A stretch of 64,000 bases of DNA, from the NCBI GenBank assembly GCA_963556255.1, contig OY744611.1, positions 7,020,736 to 7,084,735 of the forward strand. Direction: 5' to 3'. Each line of letters opens with the position of its first letter. Position 1 is the stretch's first letter. The notes under the pieces were generated by a model that worked only from the letters and a program-made list of their open reading frames with translations, did not search any database and was not told where the DNA came from. This document shows, piece after piece, positions 1 to 11,378 of this stretch. A program made the position numbers and the translations under genes. This stretch comes from Allolobophora icterica. Taxonomy: Eukaryota; Annelida; Clitellata; Crassiclitellata; Lumbricidae.

Positions 1-159
1 CACTTGAATCCATTTCTTCCACATCACAAGAGTCAAACATCGCATTCAGCACATATAAGTAGTCATTATTAAAGTTGTAGGCATTGATAAGCTCTGTTTC
101 CTCTCTTTTATTCATCTGTTTGGGATGAAAGTCCTGAACTGCGCGCAGCTCAATTTTTT
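1..159 (-). CDS. Last visible exon of the death-fold gene (partial, runs off the left edge)
   Basis: The minus strand shows a pyrimidine-rich acceptor ending TTTCTTTTAG at 161-160, then 159 nt with no stop up to the window edge. Only the phase 1 reading is open; the other two frames stop. The first codon is completed by the last base of the preceding exon. The encoded segment begins KIELRAVQDFHPK and continues to DVEEMDSS. It is charged and has no domain I recognise, and is perhaps the start of a new domain. Incoming phase 1 matches the outgoing phase of the CARD exon at 3098-3427. Confidence 0.5.
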
Positions 160-302
160 CTAAAAGAAATAATCGCAAAACAAAAGCTCTTGAAATGTTG
201 AACATATTCCCGATTATTACAATATGTTATAGAATTTCGTAAAACTGCAGGCTAAGCGACAAATACAACTGTAACACACACTTAAGCCTAATAAATTTGG
301 CT

Positions 303-580
303 ATTTGTTTTTTATGGGTACCGTAGTTTTCCATAAATTGCTATCTTGTTTTTTATGGGTAGTTTTCCATAAATTTTTTTCTTGTTGTCAAGACCTTAAA
401 CTTGCAGACTAAGACCAAGACTGTGATTCTCAAGACAAGACCAAGACTTTGAACCTTAAGACCAAGACCAAGACCAAGATCAAAACCTTGAACCTCACGA
501 GAAAGGCCAAGACGTTGGCTTCAAGATCAAGACCAAGACTTTTAAAAACGAACTCGAGTGCACTGGAGATCAAGACCTTG
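303..580. repeat. Short duplication and degenerate AAGACC-type simple repeat
   Basis: A segment of about 35 bp containing TTGTTTTTTATGGGTA and GTTTTCCATAAATT occurs twice in a row at about 303-380. It is followed by a degenerate purine-rich array of CAAGACCAAGAC-like units to about 580. The array creates meaningless open frames on both strands. It lies in the last visible intron of the death-fold gene. Confidence 0.6.
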
Positions 581-797
581 GTCTCGAGGCATAGGCGTAA
601 CTCTGGGGGTGGACAGCCGGGGCACGAGCCCACGCCCCAATAATTTGAGATGGACTGTGCAATGCATTCAATGGATCAAGTTTAGAAAAATAGCCAAATG
701 CCCCCAATATTTTGGACAAGTTTACGCCAGAGTCTCGAGGACAACAAGTCTGTAAATTTTGTTACCTAGTAATTATTACCAAGTTTCAAGTGACCTG

Positions 798-1295
798 TTA
801 CAATTTTGCATAAGGCATCTTCATGCAATGATTCACCAACACGTTTTCTGCCATTATAAAGTTGTATGTATTAGGACTGTATGTAAGCCCTATTAACTGT
901 GGAAACTGATTGTGAATTTTGTATAATGTCCTTTGCCCGGCTTCTGGAACCGTGGAATTAAAAGTTGCGGCGCCGGTCCAGACTATGACACACTGAAAAA
1001 TAATTCCAGATGTCTTTTTTTTAGGACAGACAGGCAACAGTGGTTCGATGATAAGATTAAATTGGCAGAAGGAAGTCTGGCCTTCGGATGCCACGTGGTC
1101 GTCTTGCATGACTCCAGGCAGCTCAATGGGGCCTGCCAAAGGATTAGCAGTCCAATCTGGGTCTTTAAAGGTACATGCCTTAGCACTGAAGTGGCTAAAC
1201 CAGTAAGGTGGCGTCATAATAGAGATTCGTTGCTCAACCACCATCCAGCCTCCTATAATGAAAATTAGGACGAATTCAGGGTCGAGGCTGAGCAC
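798..1295 (-). CDS. Unidentified 165-residue open frame
   Basis: An uninterrupted minus-strand frame of 165 codons, long for this AT-rich surrounding. The start shown may not be ATG. It contains a TPPYWF segment, which resembles the (D/N/S)PPY motif of amino-methyltransferases, but no S-adenosylmethionine-binding motif is visible, so I do not assign that function. It lies in the last intron of the death-fold gene and abuts a LINE remnant on the opposite strand. It could be a transposon fragment, an exon or chance. Confidence 0.2.
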   Translation of the reverse strand: MLSLDPEFVLIFIIGGWMVVEQRISIMTPPYWFSHFSAKACTFKDPDWTANPLAGPIELPGVMQDDHVASEGQTSFCQFNLIIEPLLPVCPKKKTSGIIFQCVIVWTGAATFNSTVPEAGQRTLYKIHNQFPQLIGLTYSPNTYNFIMAENVLVNHCMKMPYAKL

Positions 1296-1309
1296 TGGTT
1301 ACTGACGCA

Positions 1310-1960
1310 GAAGTTTCTGATATTGTCCAAGACCCGAAGAAATCGAAATTCACCGGCCACTGCAAATGCCCAGAGAGTGGAGAGTGGGGTTTAGATTGCA
1401 CGCGTAGGCGATACTGAGGGTATGGACGAGAGAAATAATTCCAGAGGACTGGAGTAGAGGGCTCATAAACCTACTCTCCTTCCAAAGAGACAAGGGTGGC
1501 ATGATGTAAAAGTAAAGTCTATCATGGAATCAGCAATCTGCCTGTCCAGGGGAAGGTCTTCGCGCGTATCGTATTAGGGCTTGTGACGGATCTGCTGCTG
1601 AGGCACAGGAGACGGGAGCAAAGTGTTTTCAACCAACGAAGGTTCTCAACATACAGGAATTTCAACGCATTGAGACCCGGTGTGAGTACGAAAACCACTT
1701 TGGATTGCCTATGTGAATTTCACGGCCTCATTCGACTCACTAAATGAGAAGCACTCGGGCGCATACTAGTCGCTCTGGCAACATTCAAGCCTGTTGAGCT
1801 CATGCTCTCCTTATATACTGACGCCCTGAGTTGTGTACGAATAGAAGGGGAATCATCTGAGTGGTTTACAGTCCAAAGCGTTTCCAGACAATAATTATGG
1901 AACTCCCAATCCATTGCAGAGGGGAATAGATGAATGGTTACACTCTGGACTGTAGAGCAT
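1310..1960 (+). pseudogene. Non-LTR retrotransposon reverse transcriptase remnant
   Basis: Conceptual translation in shifting plus frames gives pieces typical of the RT palm and fingers of an RTE- or CR1-like LINE: IPEDWSRGLI, then VQGKVFARIV, then RRREQSVFN, and a GESSEWFTVQSVSRQ piece that in intact elements leads to the RQG box. At least two frameshifts break it. It is a dead 5'-truncated fragment in an intron of the death-fold gene. The clade is not certain. Confidence 0.55.
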
Positions 1961-2007
1961 TAAATCTTGAAAAGTCGCCGTTCGATACTCGTTAGCCCCC
2001 TCCAGGT

Positions 2008-2190
2008 CGACTCAGCCTTCCACTCGCTATGGGGCAGTAGTGAAATCAGCGTGCGCCTTAAGGCTGCCAAGACGTGTGTTCAATAAGATCTTGATAATTG
2101 TACCGTCATGTCATGTTTCAATTCTTTCAATGTAACTTACTGCGGTGTGTCAGTGAGCTTGTCAATAAACGCGAATATTATTGTTATTAT
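2008..2190 (+). repeat. Dispersed repeat, SINE-like 3' module (copy 1)
   Basis: The sequence beginning GGTCGACTCAGCCTTCC, followed by GGCTGCCAAGAC, a TTGATAATTGTACCGTCA-like stretch and ACGAATATTATT, is closely matched at 52423-52580. GTCGACTCAGCCTT modules of this kind are known from the 3' half of several invertebrate SINEs. No tRNA-like head is seen immediately 5' of it, so only the tail module is called. Confidence 0.5.
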
Positions 2191-3097
2191 TTTGGCACGG
2201 TCTGCGCCACGATCGGAACGGAGGTCTTCACAGATCTAAATTATGCATACACTGTTTCACTGCTGGCGGAAGTGACAGATCTTTCACTTGTGTCCCTGGA
2301 TGTTATAAGCAGGGTAGCCACACCGTTTGGTTTATAGGTCAACCTAGAGGCAAACAACGCAGGCTCATCCACTGGACCGAGCACTGTCAGCGACTGCAGG
2401 CAATGAGTTGGATCTCTTTCCCTTGGTCGACTGCGAGTGCTGAGCGTTATTCAGAACAGTTATGCGAGCCGACCGCATTGGCAAAAGTACATTGTTGGGC
2501 AAGGACCACTGTGAGTGGACTCGGCACTTTAGGAAAAAGCACTCTTTCAACCAGACCAAATGCGACTGCATCAGATTCCTTCAAGGACAGAATGCATAAT
2601 GCTTTGGGCTTGTGCTGCCAACACTGCAGAAGCTGAAAATCAAATTAATTGCCAATTACACTTGCAAAACCTCTTGATGCTGCACTATTGGCGAGCCTCG
2701 GTAAACGATTTGGACGTCTTTTTGGAGACAGCGAATTCTTCATAGTAGCAGTTTATCATCCGAAGTTCAAACTCAGTTGGATTGAAAACCCAGAAATGAA
2801 AGTCACATGAACCATTCTTCTGCATAAACCAATAGAGAACGTGATTGATGAAAGGGATGCTACTTAGAGCTCTTCTCCTCACTGTGACAAAGCAGTGCCA
2901 TACAATTTGGTCTATAAAAGTGATAACTGCTTCGATTACTTATCGGCTTGATTTTAAAAATACAAAATTTTATGTGAAAGGTCTCGTAACGATCTTCATG
3001 TAATTCGATAAAAATGCTCATATATTTTTCTAAAATATGCACCAAATTATGTAACAACATGAGCTAGGAGCCTTTAAAGAAAATTGTGACTTTAAAC
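2191..3097. other. Intron, nothing recognised
   Basis: A 151-codon frame at 2181-2636 and a few shorter frames occur here, but none shows a recognisable motif or splice context. The stretch directly follows the donor of the CARD exon ending at 3098. Confidence 0.4.
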
Positions 3098-3427
3098 CTT
3101 CTCGTCTTTTCATGATAATTGTCACAATCTTCTGATTTGTATGTACAAGACACATCACGAAATTTGAAAACTTTTTGTCGTCGAAAGATCTCATGAGGTG
3201 CAAAAGCTCGGAATTCTTATCTTCTCTTGAACGTTGTCGTTGCTTTTTTGTTATGCTGTCGTTGCAGTTTGAACGTCGTCGTTGAATTAAGTGACTTTCC
3301 TCCTCCGTTATGCAGTTGAGAGACAACAGCGAAGCAATTAACTTGTCATTCGGTTGAATATTTTCTAAGAGATAATTTCTCTTGTTTCTAATGATTGCAT
3401 ATCTTTTCTTGGTTTTTCCATAGAAAT
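3098..3427 (-). CDS. CARD-like exon (third CARD of the gene)
   Basis: The acceptor is TTATTATTTTTAG (AG at 429-428 of this kilobase). The donor is AAG|GTTTAAAG, a non-consensus but usable site. The exon is 330 nt (110 codons), phase 1 at both ends, in a frame open across the whole segment. The protein has a CARD pattern: helix 1 RNYLLENIQPNDKLIASLLS, a turn with NCITEEESHLIQ, a charged loop rich in R, K and Q, then ELLHLMRSFDDKKFSNFVM and LVHTNQKIVTIIM. This follows the usual CARD order (LL..L....I....I, then a LL..L..+....F...L..T.... pattern). The loop between helices 2 and 4 is longer and more basic than usual. Other death folds are possible. Confidence 0.6.
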
Positions 3428-4608
3428 CTAAAAATAATAAAGCTAACTTTGTAACAACAATGTAGCAGGAAAACATTTTTGCCCGCAGTAAATAGAATTC
3501 ACTGCGTCTGCTGACTTTTTAATTAGATAGAGGCGACGAAGTTGTTTCCTATCATCATAATTCAGGGGTGAAGCCATATCCAATCTTTCTTTTCCCCAAG
3601 AAAAGTTCCTAAGATGTCTGACTCATACAAGGGTGAAAACTGATGAATTATTTACACACATGAGATGAAAAGATGCGAATGAAGGATCCATGGTTTATTG
3701 TTATATTGTATTGTATTTAAAGATGTCTAAAGCGCCTCTCCCAGTACGACATTATCAGAGGCTGATCCAGTGCGAGGACCCCGAGGGAAAAGTTAAGATT
3801 TAAGACAGCGTATAGAAGGAGCAAGACCCCCATCGTAGAACGAGTCGCATGGAGAGGTCCTTCCATGGAGAGGCACTAATGCAGGCAAAAGCACCAGTCT
3901 GAGCCAAGGCAGTCCTAGACCGATGAACAAAGAGGCTAAGCCGATCCAAATAGCGGAGAGGACGAAGTGAATCAAGTGAGATAGGCCGAAGTATAGAGTC
4001 ACAAAGATATGTTGGGGCTTGACCCAAGAACGCTCTGTAAATAAGGAAGAGAATGTGAACAGAATGGGGGCAATAAGGGGAAGCCAGTGAAAGTGTTCAT
4101 CCATATAGGTCGAGATATGGGAGAAGCAAAGGACATGAGCAATCAGGAGGGCAGCTGCATTTAGTACCGATCGAGAGGCCAACAAGTAGAGAGTTGCAGC
4201 AATCAATTCGCGAACAGATGAAAGCGTGAACACCGGAAGTGAACACATGAGACTAGACAGATCGTCTAATAGCTCGGAACCGTCTCAGATGATAATAGCA
4301 GGACCGGGTAAGATTGGAGATATGTTCAGATCACGAACGCTGGACGAAAACGTAAATGAAGTTGTTGTCGGATGTCAAACCAGATCAACTGAGTCTTGCA
4401 GGAGTTAAGAGACAGACAGAGGACACCCAAAGGTGAAGGTAGTGAGAAAGAGCGCCAACAGATTGAGTAAGGATAAATTTCTGGGTGAGTAGGTCGTAAA
4501 CAAAAACCTGAACATCGTCAGCATATATACGTGACCAGTCGCCGAGTGTTTAGTAAAGAGGAAGGGAATGCCTGCAGTGAACATGATATACAGAAGTGGT
4601 CCAAGCAC

Positions 4609-4785
4609 CAGTGGCGGCGCCAGGGGTGGGCTAGGGGGTGCTTAGCCCCTCCAAACTGTGGCTCAGCCCCCCCAAACAAAACGCTGGAAATCTCTGAAGC
4701 TTTGCAATGCTTACAAAAGAGGAAGGGAGAAAGGGAAGAACTTAGGGCTTCAGCCCCCAAACCTGAAATCCTGGCGCCCCCACTG
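4609..4785. mobile_element. hAT-type MITE with 8-bp target duplication
   Basis: The termini are inverted: CAGTGGCGGCGCCAGG at the left, and the complement of the right end reads CAGTGGGGGCGCCAGG. The flanks carry the 8-bp direct repeat CCAAGCAC at 4601-4608 and 4786-4793. The element is 177 bp, has no coding capacity and sits inside the minus-strand LINE. An 8-bp duplication with CAG-type termini fits the hAT superfamily. Confidence 0.8.
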
Positions 4786-4964
4786 CCAAGCACAGATCCC
4801 TGGGTCCCTAAATTTAACGGGTACACGCGAAGTTCTGTAGTCACCAAGGATGTCCAATTGTAAGAGGTAGGACTGAAATGATGGAGAAATGACTAAGGTC
4901 AATGGAAATCTCAACACGGTGTAAGAGAATATTAAACACATTAAATATTTAAACGCCTGCTTTT

Positions 4965-5075
4965 TGTAAGTACCTCAAATCATATTTCTTTAGCTGTGGC
5001 TGGGCTGGGAGCGCCTCTGAGTAGGTATCTTGAAGAGGAGCTATATAAATTCTCAGAATGAATGAATGGATTATA
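4965..5075 (+). mobile_element. Short LINE 3' tail insertion
   Basis: GGCTGGGAGCGCCTCTGAG, a short spacer, AGGAGCTATATAAAT and a (GAAT)n run form the hairpin-bearing 3' end common to L2-like LINEs here. Only about 110 bp is present. It splits the minus-strand LINE between its fingers and catalytic blocks. Confidence 0.6.
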
Positions 5076-6692
5076 ATCCACCATGTCGAAGGCAGTTGGA
5101 AACGTCAAATAGAGCCAAAGGGGCGACATGAGATTTATCAACAATAGAGTAGATGTCAGAGAGGAGTGATAGAATAGTAATTTTGGTAGAACTGATTACC
5201 TCTGAAGGCAGATTGCCTGGACACTTGGTATATTGGATGGGTCTGACATGCAACAGCTCATTGCCTTTCCTACGCATAATCCCTATAATGCGCAGGAAAG
5301 GTAGTTAGCTGTTGCATGTCCTGACACTCGTTCTGATTCTAAGTCACTTCGTTCTATTACTTTTGTAGATTCATATTTTTGAGATCATGTTTCCATTCTC
5401 CAAAATTTGACTTCCAATTTAAACCGCCACAAAATAATGCAATCGCTAAATTTTGCCCTGGCACAAAATTGATTTAAATAAGCCAAACAATGAGATCTAG
5501 GCATCTCCGTTGCGGTTATCACAAGCCTAAACAGCTAATGAGTTGGCTCTGCAGTTCCAGTCTACTTTAAGTGAGCTGCTTGATATGGAAATTCCTTTAA
5601 ACATTATGAGGATTGTAGAGCGCACACCTCAGCCTTGGCTCAACTCAGTCATTTCTGAGGCCAAACGTCGAAGAAGTCAATTGGAGTGGCGCCACTCTCG
5701 TCTGCCTTCTGATCACGCTAAGTTTAAGCAACAGCGCAAACATGTGTGAAAACTTGCTTCATGTGCCAAATCTGCCGACTTAACTAATTTAATCGATGAA
5801 AGTTCTGCATCACCAAAAACCGTGTGGTTGGCCTTAAATAAATTGTTACATCGGGATAAGTTACAGTTATTCCTTACTGTGTGGTAAGTTGCCCATGATC
5901 TTGCAAATAAATTCTTGACCATTTGCAGACAATATTTCTGATAAACGGCTCATATTGGTCAGCTCCTTTCAATTGAACTAATTCCTCCATCCAAATTTTA
6001 CACCTCCTAGGCTATCATGGACCACTTTCTGCCAAATACTCTGGACGAGGTTTCTTTATAGAATACTTATATTTTCCTCGTCCAACGAAACTGGTCTCCT
6101 TGACACCATTCCTATTAGGTTTCTGAAGGAGTGCTTGGATGTCCTCGGTCCAACCATAACATTGATTATCAATTTCTCATTGAACGAGGGATCCTTCACA
6201 TCTCCGTGTGCTCATGTCATATTCATTACGCTGTTTAAGAAACATTCTCTTGACCCTGATGAGCTGTCAAATTACAGGCCAATATCAACATTGAATCTAA
6301 ACTCCTTGAACGGATAGTCATGAATCGCATGCAAACTTTCCTGTTACCACACTCACTATCTCTCCTTTTCAGTCTGCATATCGCAAGTTTCACTCAGCAG
6401 AATCCGAACTTCTTACTGTTCATAATGACACAATATGCTCAATGGACAGGGGTAAGGTGACATCACTTGTTCTTCTTGACTCGTCTGCTGCTTTTCATAC
6501 TGTGGATCATTCTCTTCTTCTTCATCGCCTCAACCACTGGTTTGGTATTTCTGGTCCTGCCCTAAATTGGTTTAGTGCTTATGTTAGTCCACGCACTCAA
6601 TCAGTGTTTTTAATTGGTAATTATTCATCCTGGTACTTTGTTGGCATGCGATGTTCCACAGGGTTGTGTTCGTGATCCTCTTTTGTTTACAT

Positions 6693-7558
6693 CAGGCATG
6701 GGCAACTTCTTTTAACAGAGGGCCGCACTAAGATTTTATGGGCCGCATGCCCATCGTGGGCTAATTTTTGCAGATTCATTTGCCCCAGTAAAGGAGACAA
6801 TATTAATTTTATTCAAACTGAATATTGTGGAATAACCGCTACGGTTATACTTTAAGTTTAAAGTAAATGAAGATAATTTTTATGAAGAAAATATACTTCT
6901 CCTAAAACCTACACTCCTACAGTCTTATAAAAAATATGTTTTTTAAGTTTCTTCAGTTTTAAATATATATATAAAACTGTTAGTCTGTAAAATGTATCCA
7001 TTTGCTTGTAAAATGTATCCATATAATTTTGCTTGGTGTGTTATATTTAATGAATAATGTGAGATCTGACACTAGGCCTACTTCTATCGACACAAATCCG
7101 GAATGTTTGCTTTAACGTTCGAAGTGGCAATTCGAAGTTCACTGGAGAGATTGTCATCTGTTAGTCTGCATCTGTTTTTGCATTTTGTAAGTTTCACCTA
7201 TGAGAAGAACTGTTCACAAATATACTTGCTTGGAAACAGCGCAACCATTTGCAGGGCATAAAAAATAAGTGAAGATGGCTTCTAAAGTTACGAACCATCT
7301 ACTCTGTGGTCTTGTTACATGCAGAGAGTCATTACATTGATGACTGAGTAGTAAACTAGCTGACTAAACTAGAGGCCTGATTCTTAATTTTTAAAAAGAT
7401 GTTTAATGTTGGCCTATGCACAGAAATCCAAGTATAGGGCCGTATGAAAGGTTCCCAAGTGCTAGGTATAAGGGTAATATAACAAAACATATCAAGGGCC
7501 GGTCCAAAGGTCCCCAGGGGCCCTATCCGGCCCGCGGGCCGTATGTTGCCCACCTCTG
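6693..7558. mobile_element. Non-autonomous hAT-type element, 866 bp
   Basis: The left end is CAGGCATGGGCAACTT. The complement of the right end is CAGAGGTGGGCAACAT. GTTTACAT is duplicated exactly at 6685-6692 and 7559-7566. GGGCCGCA- and GGCCCGCGGGCC-type GC blocks lie near both ends, and the interior is AT-rich without a transposase frame. The insertion lies inside the RT region of a LINE. The family resembles abundant CAGNGGTGGGCAAC-ended hAT MITEs of animals. Confidence 0.85.
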
Positions 7559-8042
7559 GTTTACATTATACACCATACCATTAGGAACATGGCTGGATAA
7601 TCTGCTATGGATCATGGAATATCATTACTATGCTGATGATACTCAAATCTACATTTCCTTTTACTGTCTTTCTTGTGACGTGACTCATCTGTGCAGCTGT
7701 TGTCTGCTGTCTTTGATGAGGTACAGTCTTGGATGGCAGCCAATAAACTCCTCCTTAACCCATCAAAGACTGAATTTCTGCTACTGGGCACTGCACATCA
7801 ACTTAAAACATTTTTTTTGGCTTAAGTCACTGAAAACTAGGTGACTGAATTGTTGAGCTGGCAAACTCTGTTCTTAACTTGAGCATTGTTTCAATTCGAC
7901 CATGTGTCTCACTGGCCATGTAAATAGCATTTGTAAGTCTTCATATATGTTTATTCGTGACATACGCAGACTTAGGCGTTATGTGCCCATGCCTGCAAGG
8001 ATAGCTCTGGCTAATGTAGTGGTGTCCAGTCGCCTAGATTAC

Positions 8043-8218
8043 TGTAGCGGATTTGGGCGCTGCATAAATGATAATGAACCGAATTGAACCTGGAGGGGTC
8101 CCAGGGAGGTCCACACGGGGTCCTAGGTACCTCACGGGGATCATGGAGGATCCCAGGTATATCCACTGCCGCGCCTGACAAGAGAGAGAGTGATACAAGA
8201 AGACCAATTTTCGCCACA
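8043..8218 (+). repeat. 5' LTR of the gypsy element, with large internal deletion
   Basis: It begins TGTAGCGGATTTGGGC like the 3' LTR and matches it for about 115 bp. It then jumps to the last roughly 60 bp (CCACTGCCGCGCCTGAC to CGCCACA). About 600 bp present in the 3' LTR is absent, including the region expected to carry the promoter. Confidence 0.85.
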
Positions 8219-8287
8219 CTGGTACCAGAATCGGGGTGTTGAAACGACGAGTTTGATCGACAACGACCTCTTGACACCGGAAAAGCG

Positions 8288-10699
8288 ATGGAAGACGAGG
8301 AGGTGATCATAAGACGAAGACCGCGCGGCATCGAGGATCCGTCCTCGGGCACTTCAACTCCCGTGTTAAGACGACAAACGACGGAGGTGTCGCCAGAACA
8401 GAGTCTCTTGGAGGACATTGGCGATGGTGACCTGAGGCCCGATGAACTGAGCGGACGAGAGAAACCAGACGAAGAAATGTCGCCACAGAAATTACTGGAT
8501 GGCATAGGAGGCCTATTGAAGACGAGACCGATGCAGATGAAACCGGGGAAGGTCGACGGAACCGGATCTTTGGAGTCTTTCCTGGCGCAATTTGAGGTAT
8601 GTGCAAGGCAAAACCGATGGACGGCCTCAGACAAAATCGACTTTCTGCGATGCTCATTGGAGAAAGCCGCGACTCAGCTGCTATGGGATTTCGGCGCCCG
8701 ACAAGAAGTAACTTACGAAGAGTTGGTCGAGCGATTACGCCAAAGATACGGAACGGAGGGTCAAGCAGAAACCTTCCGTGCGCAGCTCTACTATCGACGC
8801 CAGAGCGCCGGTGAAAGCCTCGGTGATCTTCTTCATGACATTCGGCGACTGGTAGTACTCGCATACCCGGGACCATCAAATGAGACTACACAGATCATCG
8901 CCAGGGACTCATTTTTGGAAGCCATGATAGACCGTGAGCTTTCACTCAAGGTACGCGAGCGACAGCCGAAGACGTTGGACGAGGCCTACCGGACGGCGCT
9001 TCGTCTCGAGGCCTACCAGCGAACGTCGGATACGGACGACCGGAGGAGACAGCCGAACCGAGTGAGAGGGACCCAAGAGACCAACGTCGACGCTCAGATC
9101 CAATCGCGGATAGATCGCTTTCTCGCCGAGCAGCGCGAGGAGCAAAGAAGATGGCAACGTGAGCTGGAGAGTAACATCGACCGACAACTTCGGGAGCTGC
9201 GGAGCCAAGCTGCGACGACCGACGCAACCGGGCGAGATGCTCGGCCCTCGGAAGGTGAACAAGGAGTTTCACGGCGGACGGCGGCCTGCTTCAACTGTGG
9301 CCGACCCGGTCACATCGCTCGCAACTGCTGGCAAGGCCGCCGGCCCTTCAATCGTCAGCCAGCAACGGCAACGGTCGGAACAGAACCGACCGATGGAACC
9401 GAAGAAGTCGTCGCCAACCACACAGCACGACCAAGGCTGCCAAACCGTGCGAGTAATAACGCCATCTACATACGAGGTATAGTCAACGGACGACCTCAGA
9501 CCTGCCTGATCGACACAGGATCAGAAGTAAGCCTGGTACCGTCTTCTACTGCTGAGGGGTTAGACTTACGTCCTTGTAGTCGCTTTTTGATGGCTGCTAA
9601 TGGGTCTGATATACGGGTCCTAGGAGAAGTAAACATACCGATTAAGATTCGAGAGGGTTTTAAAATCAACACGGCTTTTCTGGTATCTGATCAGATAGTG
9701 GAACCCATGTTAGGTATGGATTGGTTAAGGGAACACCGATGTCGCTTAGGTTTTGGTGCTGGGGCCCTGTTTGTTGGTCGTCGGCGGGTGTCCCTTGTAA
9801 GGGGCAACGGGTCCATGTGGTGTCGGCGCGTGATCGTTGCCGAAGAGGTTGTGGTATCCCCTAAGTGCCAACAGGATGTGTCAGTCAAGACGCAGTATGG
9901 GGATTTAGCTACTAAAGCGCCTGCATGGATGACTGAGGTCGCGGAGGTCCAGCCTGGTGTTCACTTGGCCCGAGTAGTGGTGGGAGACCGTGCGGATACG
10001 ACCCAGGTAAGGGTGGTGAACCTTAGTGAAGACCCGGTTAGGCTAAGTAAAGACCAAGTGCTAGGAGGTTTACATCCAGTAGAGGTTGAACATAGCAGTG
10101 TTAGTAAAGAAGGTAGAGGTCAGGTTAAGGGTGATTTTTCCCTTGACTCTCTCCTGGAAGATCTTCCGGAAGAGATGAGGCCGGATGATCGCGTACAGCT
10201 GCGAAACTTGTTGATAGAATACAAGGATATATTTTCTGCAACAGAAAGAGATCTTGGTAGGACGACCGTGACTACACACAAGATAGACACAGGTTATGCA
10301 CGACCGGTACGACAGCCTTTAAGACGACAGCCATTGCCGTATAGGACTGCAGTAGATGAGCATTTAGATGAGACGTTGGCCGTAAGACAGAACGGGATGA
10401 AAATAGCTAAGAGAAACACTTTCCCAGTTCTGCTGGTGTTTGTTGCAACAGCACTAACGTTGCCGTGCTGTTTCTGGGTTAACCAAGAAGCGACATCGGT
10501 GGCAGGTGTTTCAGTCGAGACTGTATTTGGGAGGTACGGGGCCCCGTTGCAAATGCTTACCCTTCAAGTGACAAATTTTGATGGGGAATTGTGTCGGAAG
10601 CGTCGCAAAATTATTAGTAAAGTTATCTGCAGCCATCAAGAGGGATTGGGACGAAGTTTTGCCCCATGTCCTGGCCGCCTACCGGGTGTCGCTGCATGA
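8288..10699 (+). pseudogene. gag-pol fusion frame of the gypsy element, 803 residues, with pol deletion
   Basis: The ATG at 8288 follows the primer-binding site by about 50 nt. Residues 1-330 are a retrotransposon gag region (SLESFLAQFEVCARQN, FRAQLYYRRQ). Residues 334-347 are a CCHC zinc knuckle (CFNCGRPGHIARNC). Residues 406-415 carry the aspartic protease site (CLIDTGSEVSL). RT has only begun (residues 660-695, HKIDTGYARPVRQPLRRQP) when the frame jumps into integrase core remnants (NQEATSVAG, VFGRYGAP, NFDGELC). The catalytic RT box (YxDD), RNase H and most integrase residues are gone. The reading continues in another frame downstream. It is a defective copy. Confidence 0.85.
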
Positions 10700-11140
10700 A
10701 ACGACGGGCTACAGTCCGAACTTCCTCCTGTTCGGTCGCGAAACGAGAGTATCACTGGATCTTGTCTATGGACGATCCCCCGACGTCGGCCATGCGAATG
10801 CCACCTACGTTGAAAAACTGGCTGAACGATTTGAAACTGCAAATTGCTTTGTACGGAAACAGTTTAAAGTATCGGCGGAACGACGTCGTCACATTTACGA
10901 CCTACGAGTTCGTTCCGCTCAGTTCCAGACTGTGGAATAGCGAGGTGCAGTGAACTATGTCCTCCGGAAGACGACAAACTCTCGATCGTTCACGGCACAT
11001 GTCGATAAGTTGAAGCGTTGTTTTGAAGAAGAAGAAGCTTACAAGGAAGAAGATGCGACTAACGAGCAACCGGCGAATACTGGGATTGACTGTGGTCGGT
11101 CGCGACGTGAAACTCGCAGACCGGCGCGTTACTGCTTGTA
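10578..11140 (+). pseudogene. Integrase C-terminal fragment of the gypsy element
   Basis: A shifted plus frame continues integrase: KRDWDEVLPHVLAAYR, HETTGYSPNFLLFGRETR, then a tail region and VDKLKRCFEEEE. These are the usual features of the end of the integrase core and the GPY/chromo-like tail. It overlaps the end of the 803-residue frame, so a frameshift separates them. Confidence 0.75.
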
Positions 11141-11378
11141 GTGTCAGAAACGATGTTCGAAGATGCTGGTTTCCGAAGTGACACGGATATAAAGTTTAAC
11201 CAGTATAAACAGCACGAATGAGTTTGGCATTATTGCGATCCTGATTCTGAAGTGTTTTTGTTGTGTAGGAACTGCTGAGAATTGCGACTTTTTGTGTTGT
11301 TGTGATCACTTTTGTTCTTTTGGTGATGGAATTTTATCTCAAGGGTGAGGACACCCTTTTCGCCTGGAGGGAGGAGGA

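Larger units (their letters stand above)
3690..5290 (-). mobile_element. L2-like LINE, 3' part, broken
   Basis: The minus strand encodes RT pieces in order from high to low coordinates: LLSDIYSIVDKSHVAPLALFDVS-type fingers and palm at 5071-5277, the GPLLYIMFTAGIP block after the PQG box at 4405-4608, then the C-terminal region at 3793-4248 with HWLPL and DSF remnants. The 3' end has the AGAGGCGCTTT-type tail and a TACAATA run near 3700-3740, shared with LINEs at 17.1 and 61.5 kb. It is interrupted by a MITE (4609-4785) and by a short LINE tail (about 4965-5075). Several frameshifts make it inactive. Confidence 0.7.

Noticed and set aside
798..1295. DNA amino-methyltransferase
   Set aside because: Only a TPPYW-like tetrapeptide is seen; the cofactor-binding motif and overall domain are missing.
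8288..10699. Domesticated gag host gene
   Set aside because: It lies between LTR, primer site and purine tract and ends in scrambled pol; a defective retrotransposon explains it, though selection on gag was not tested.
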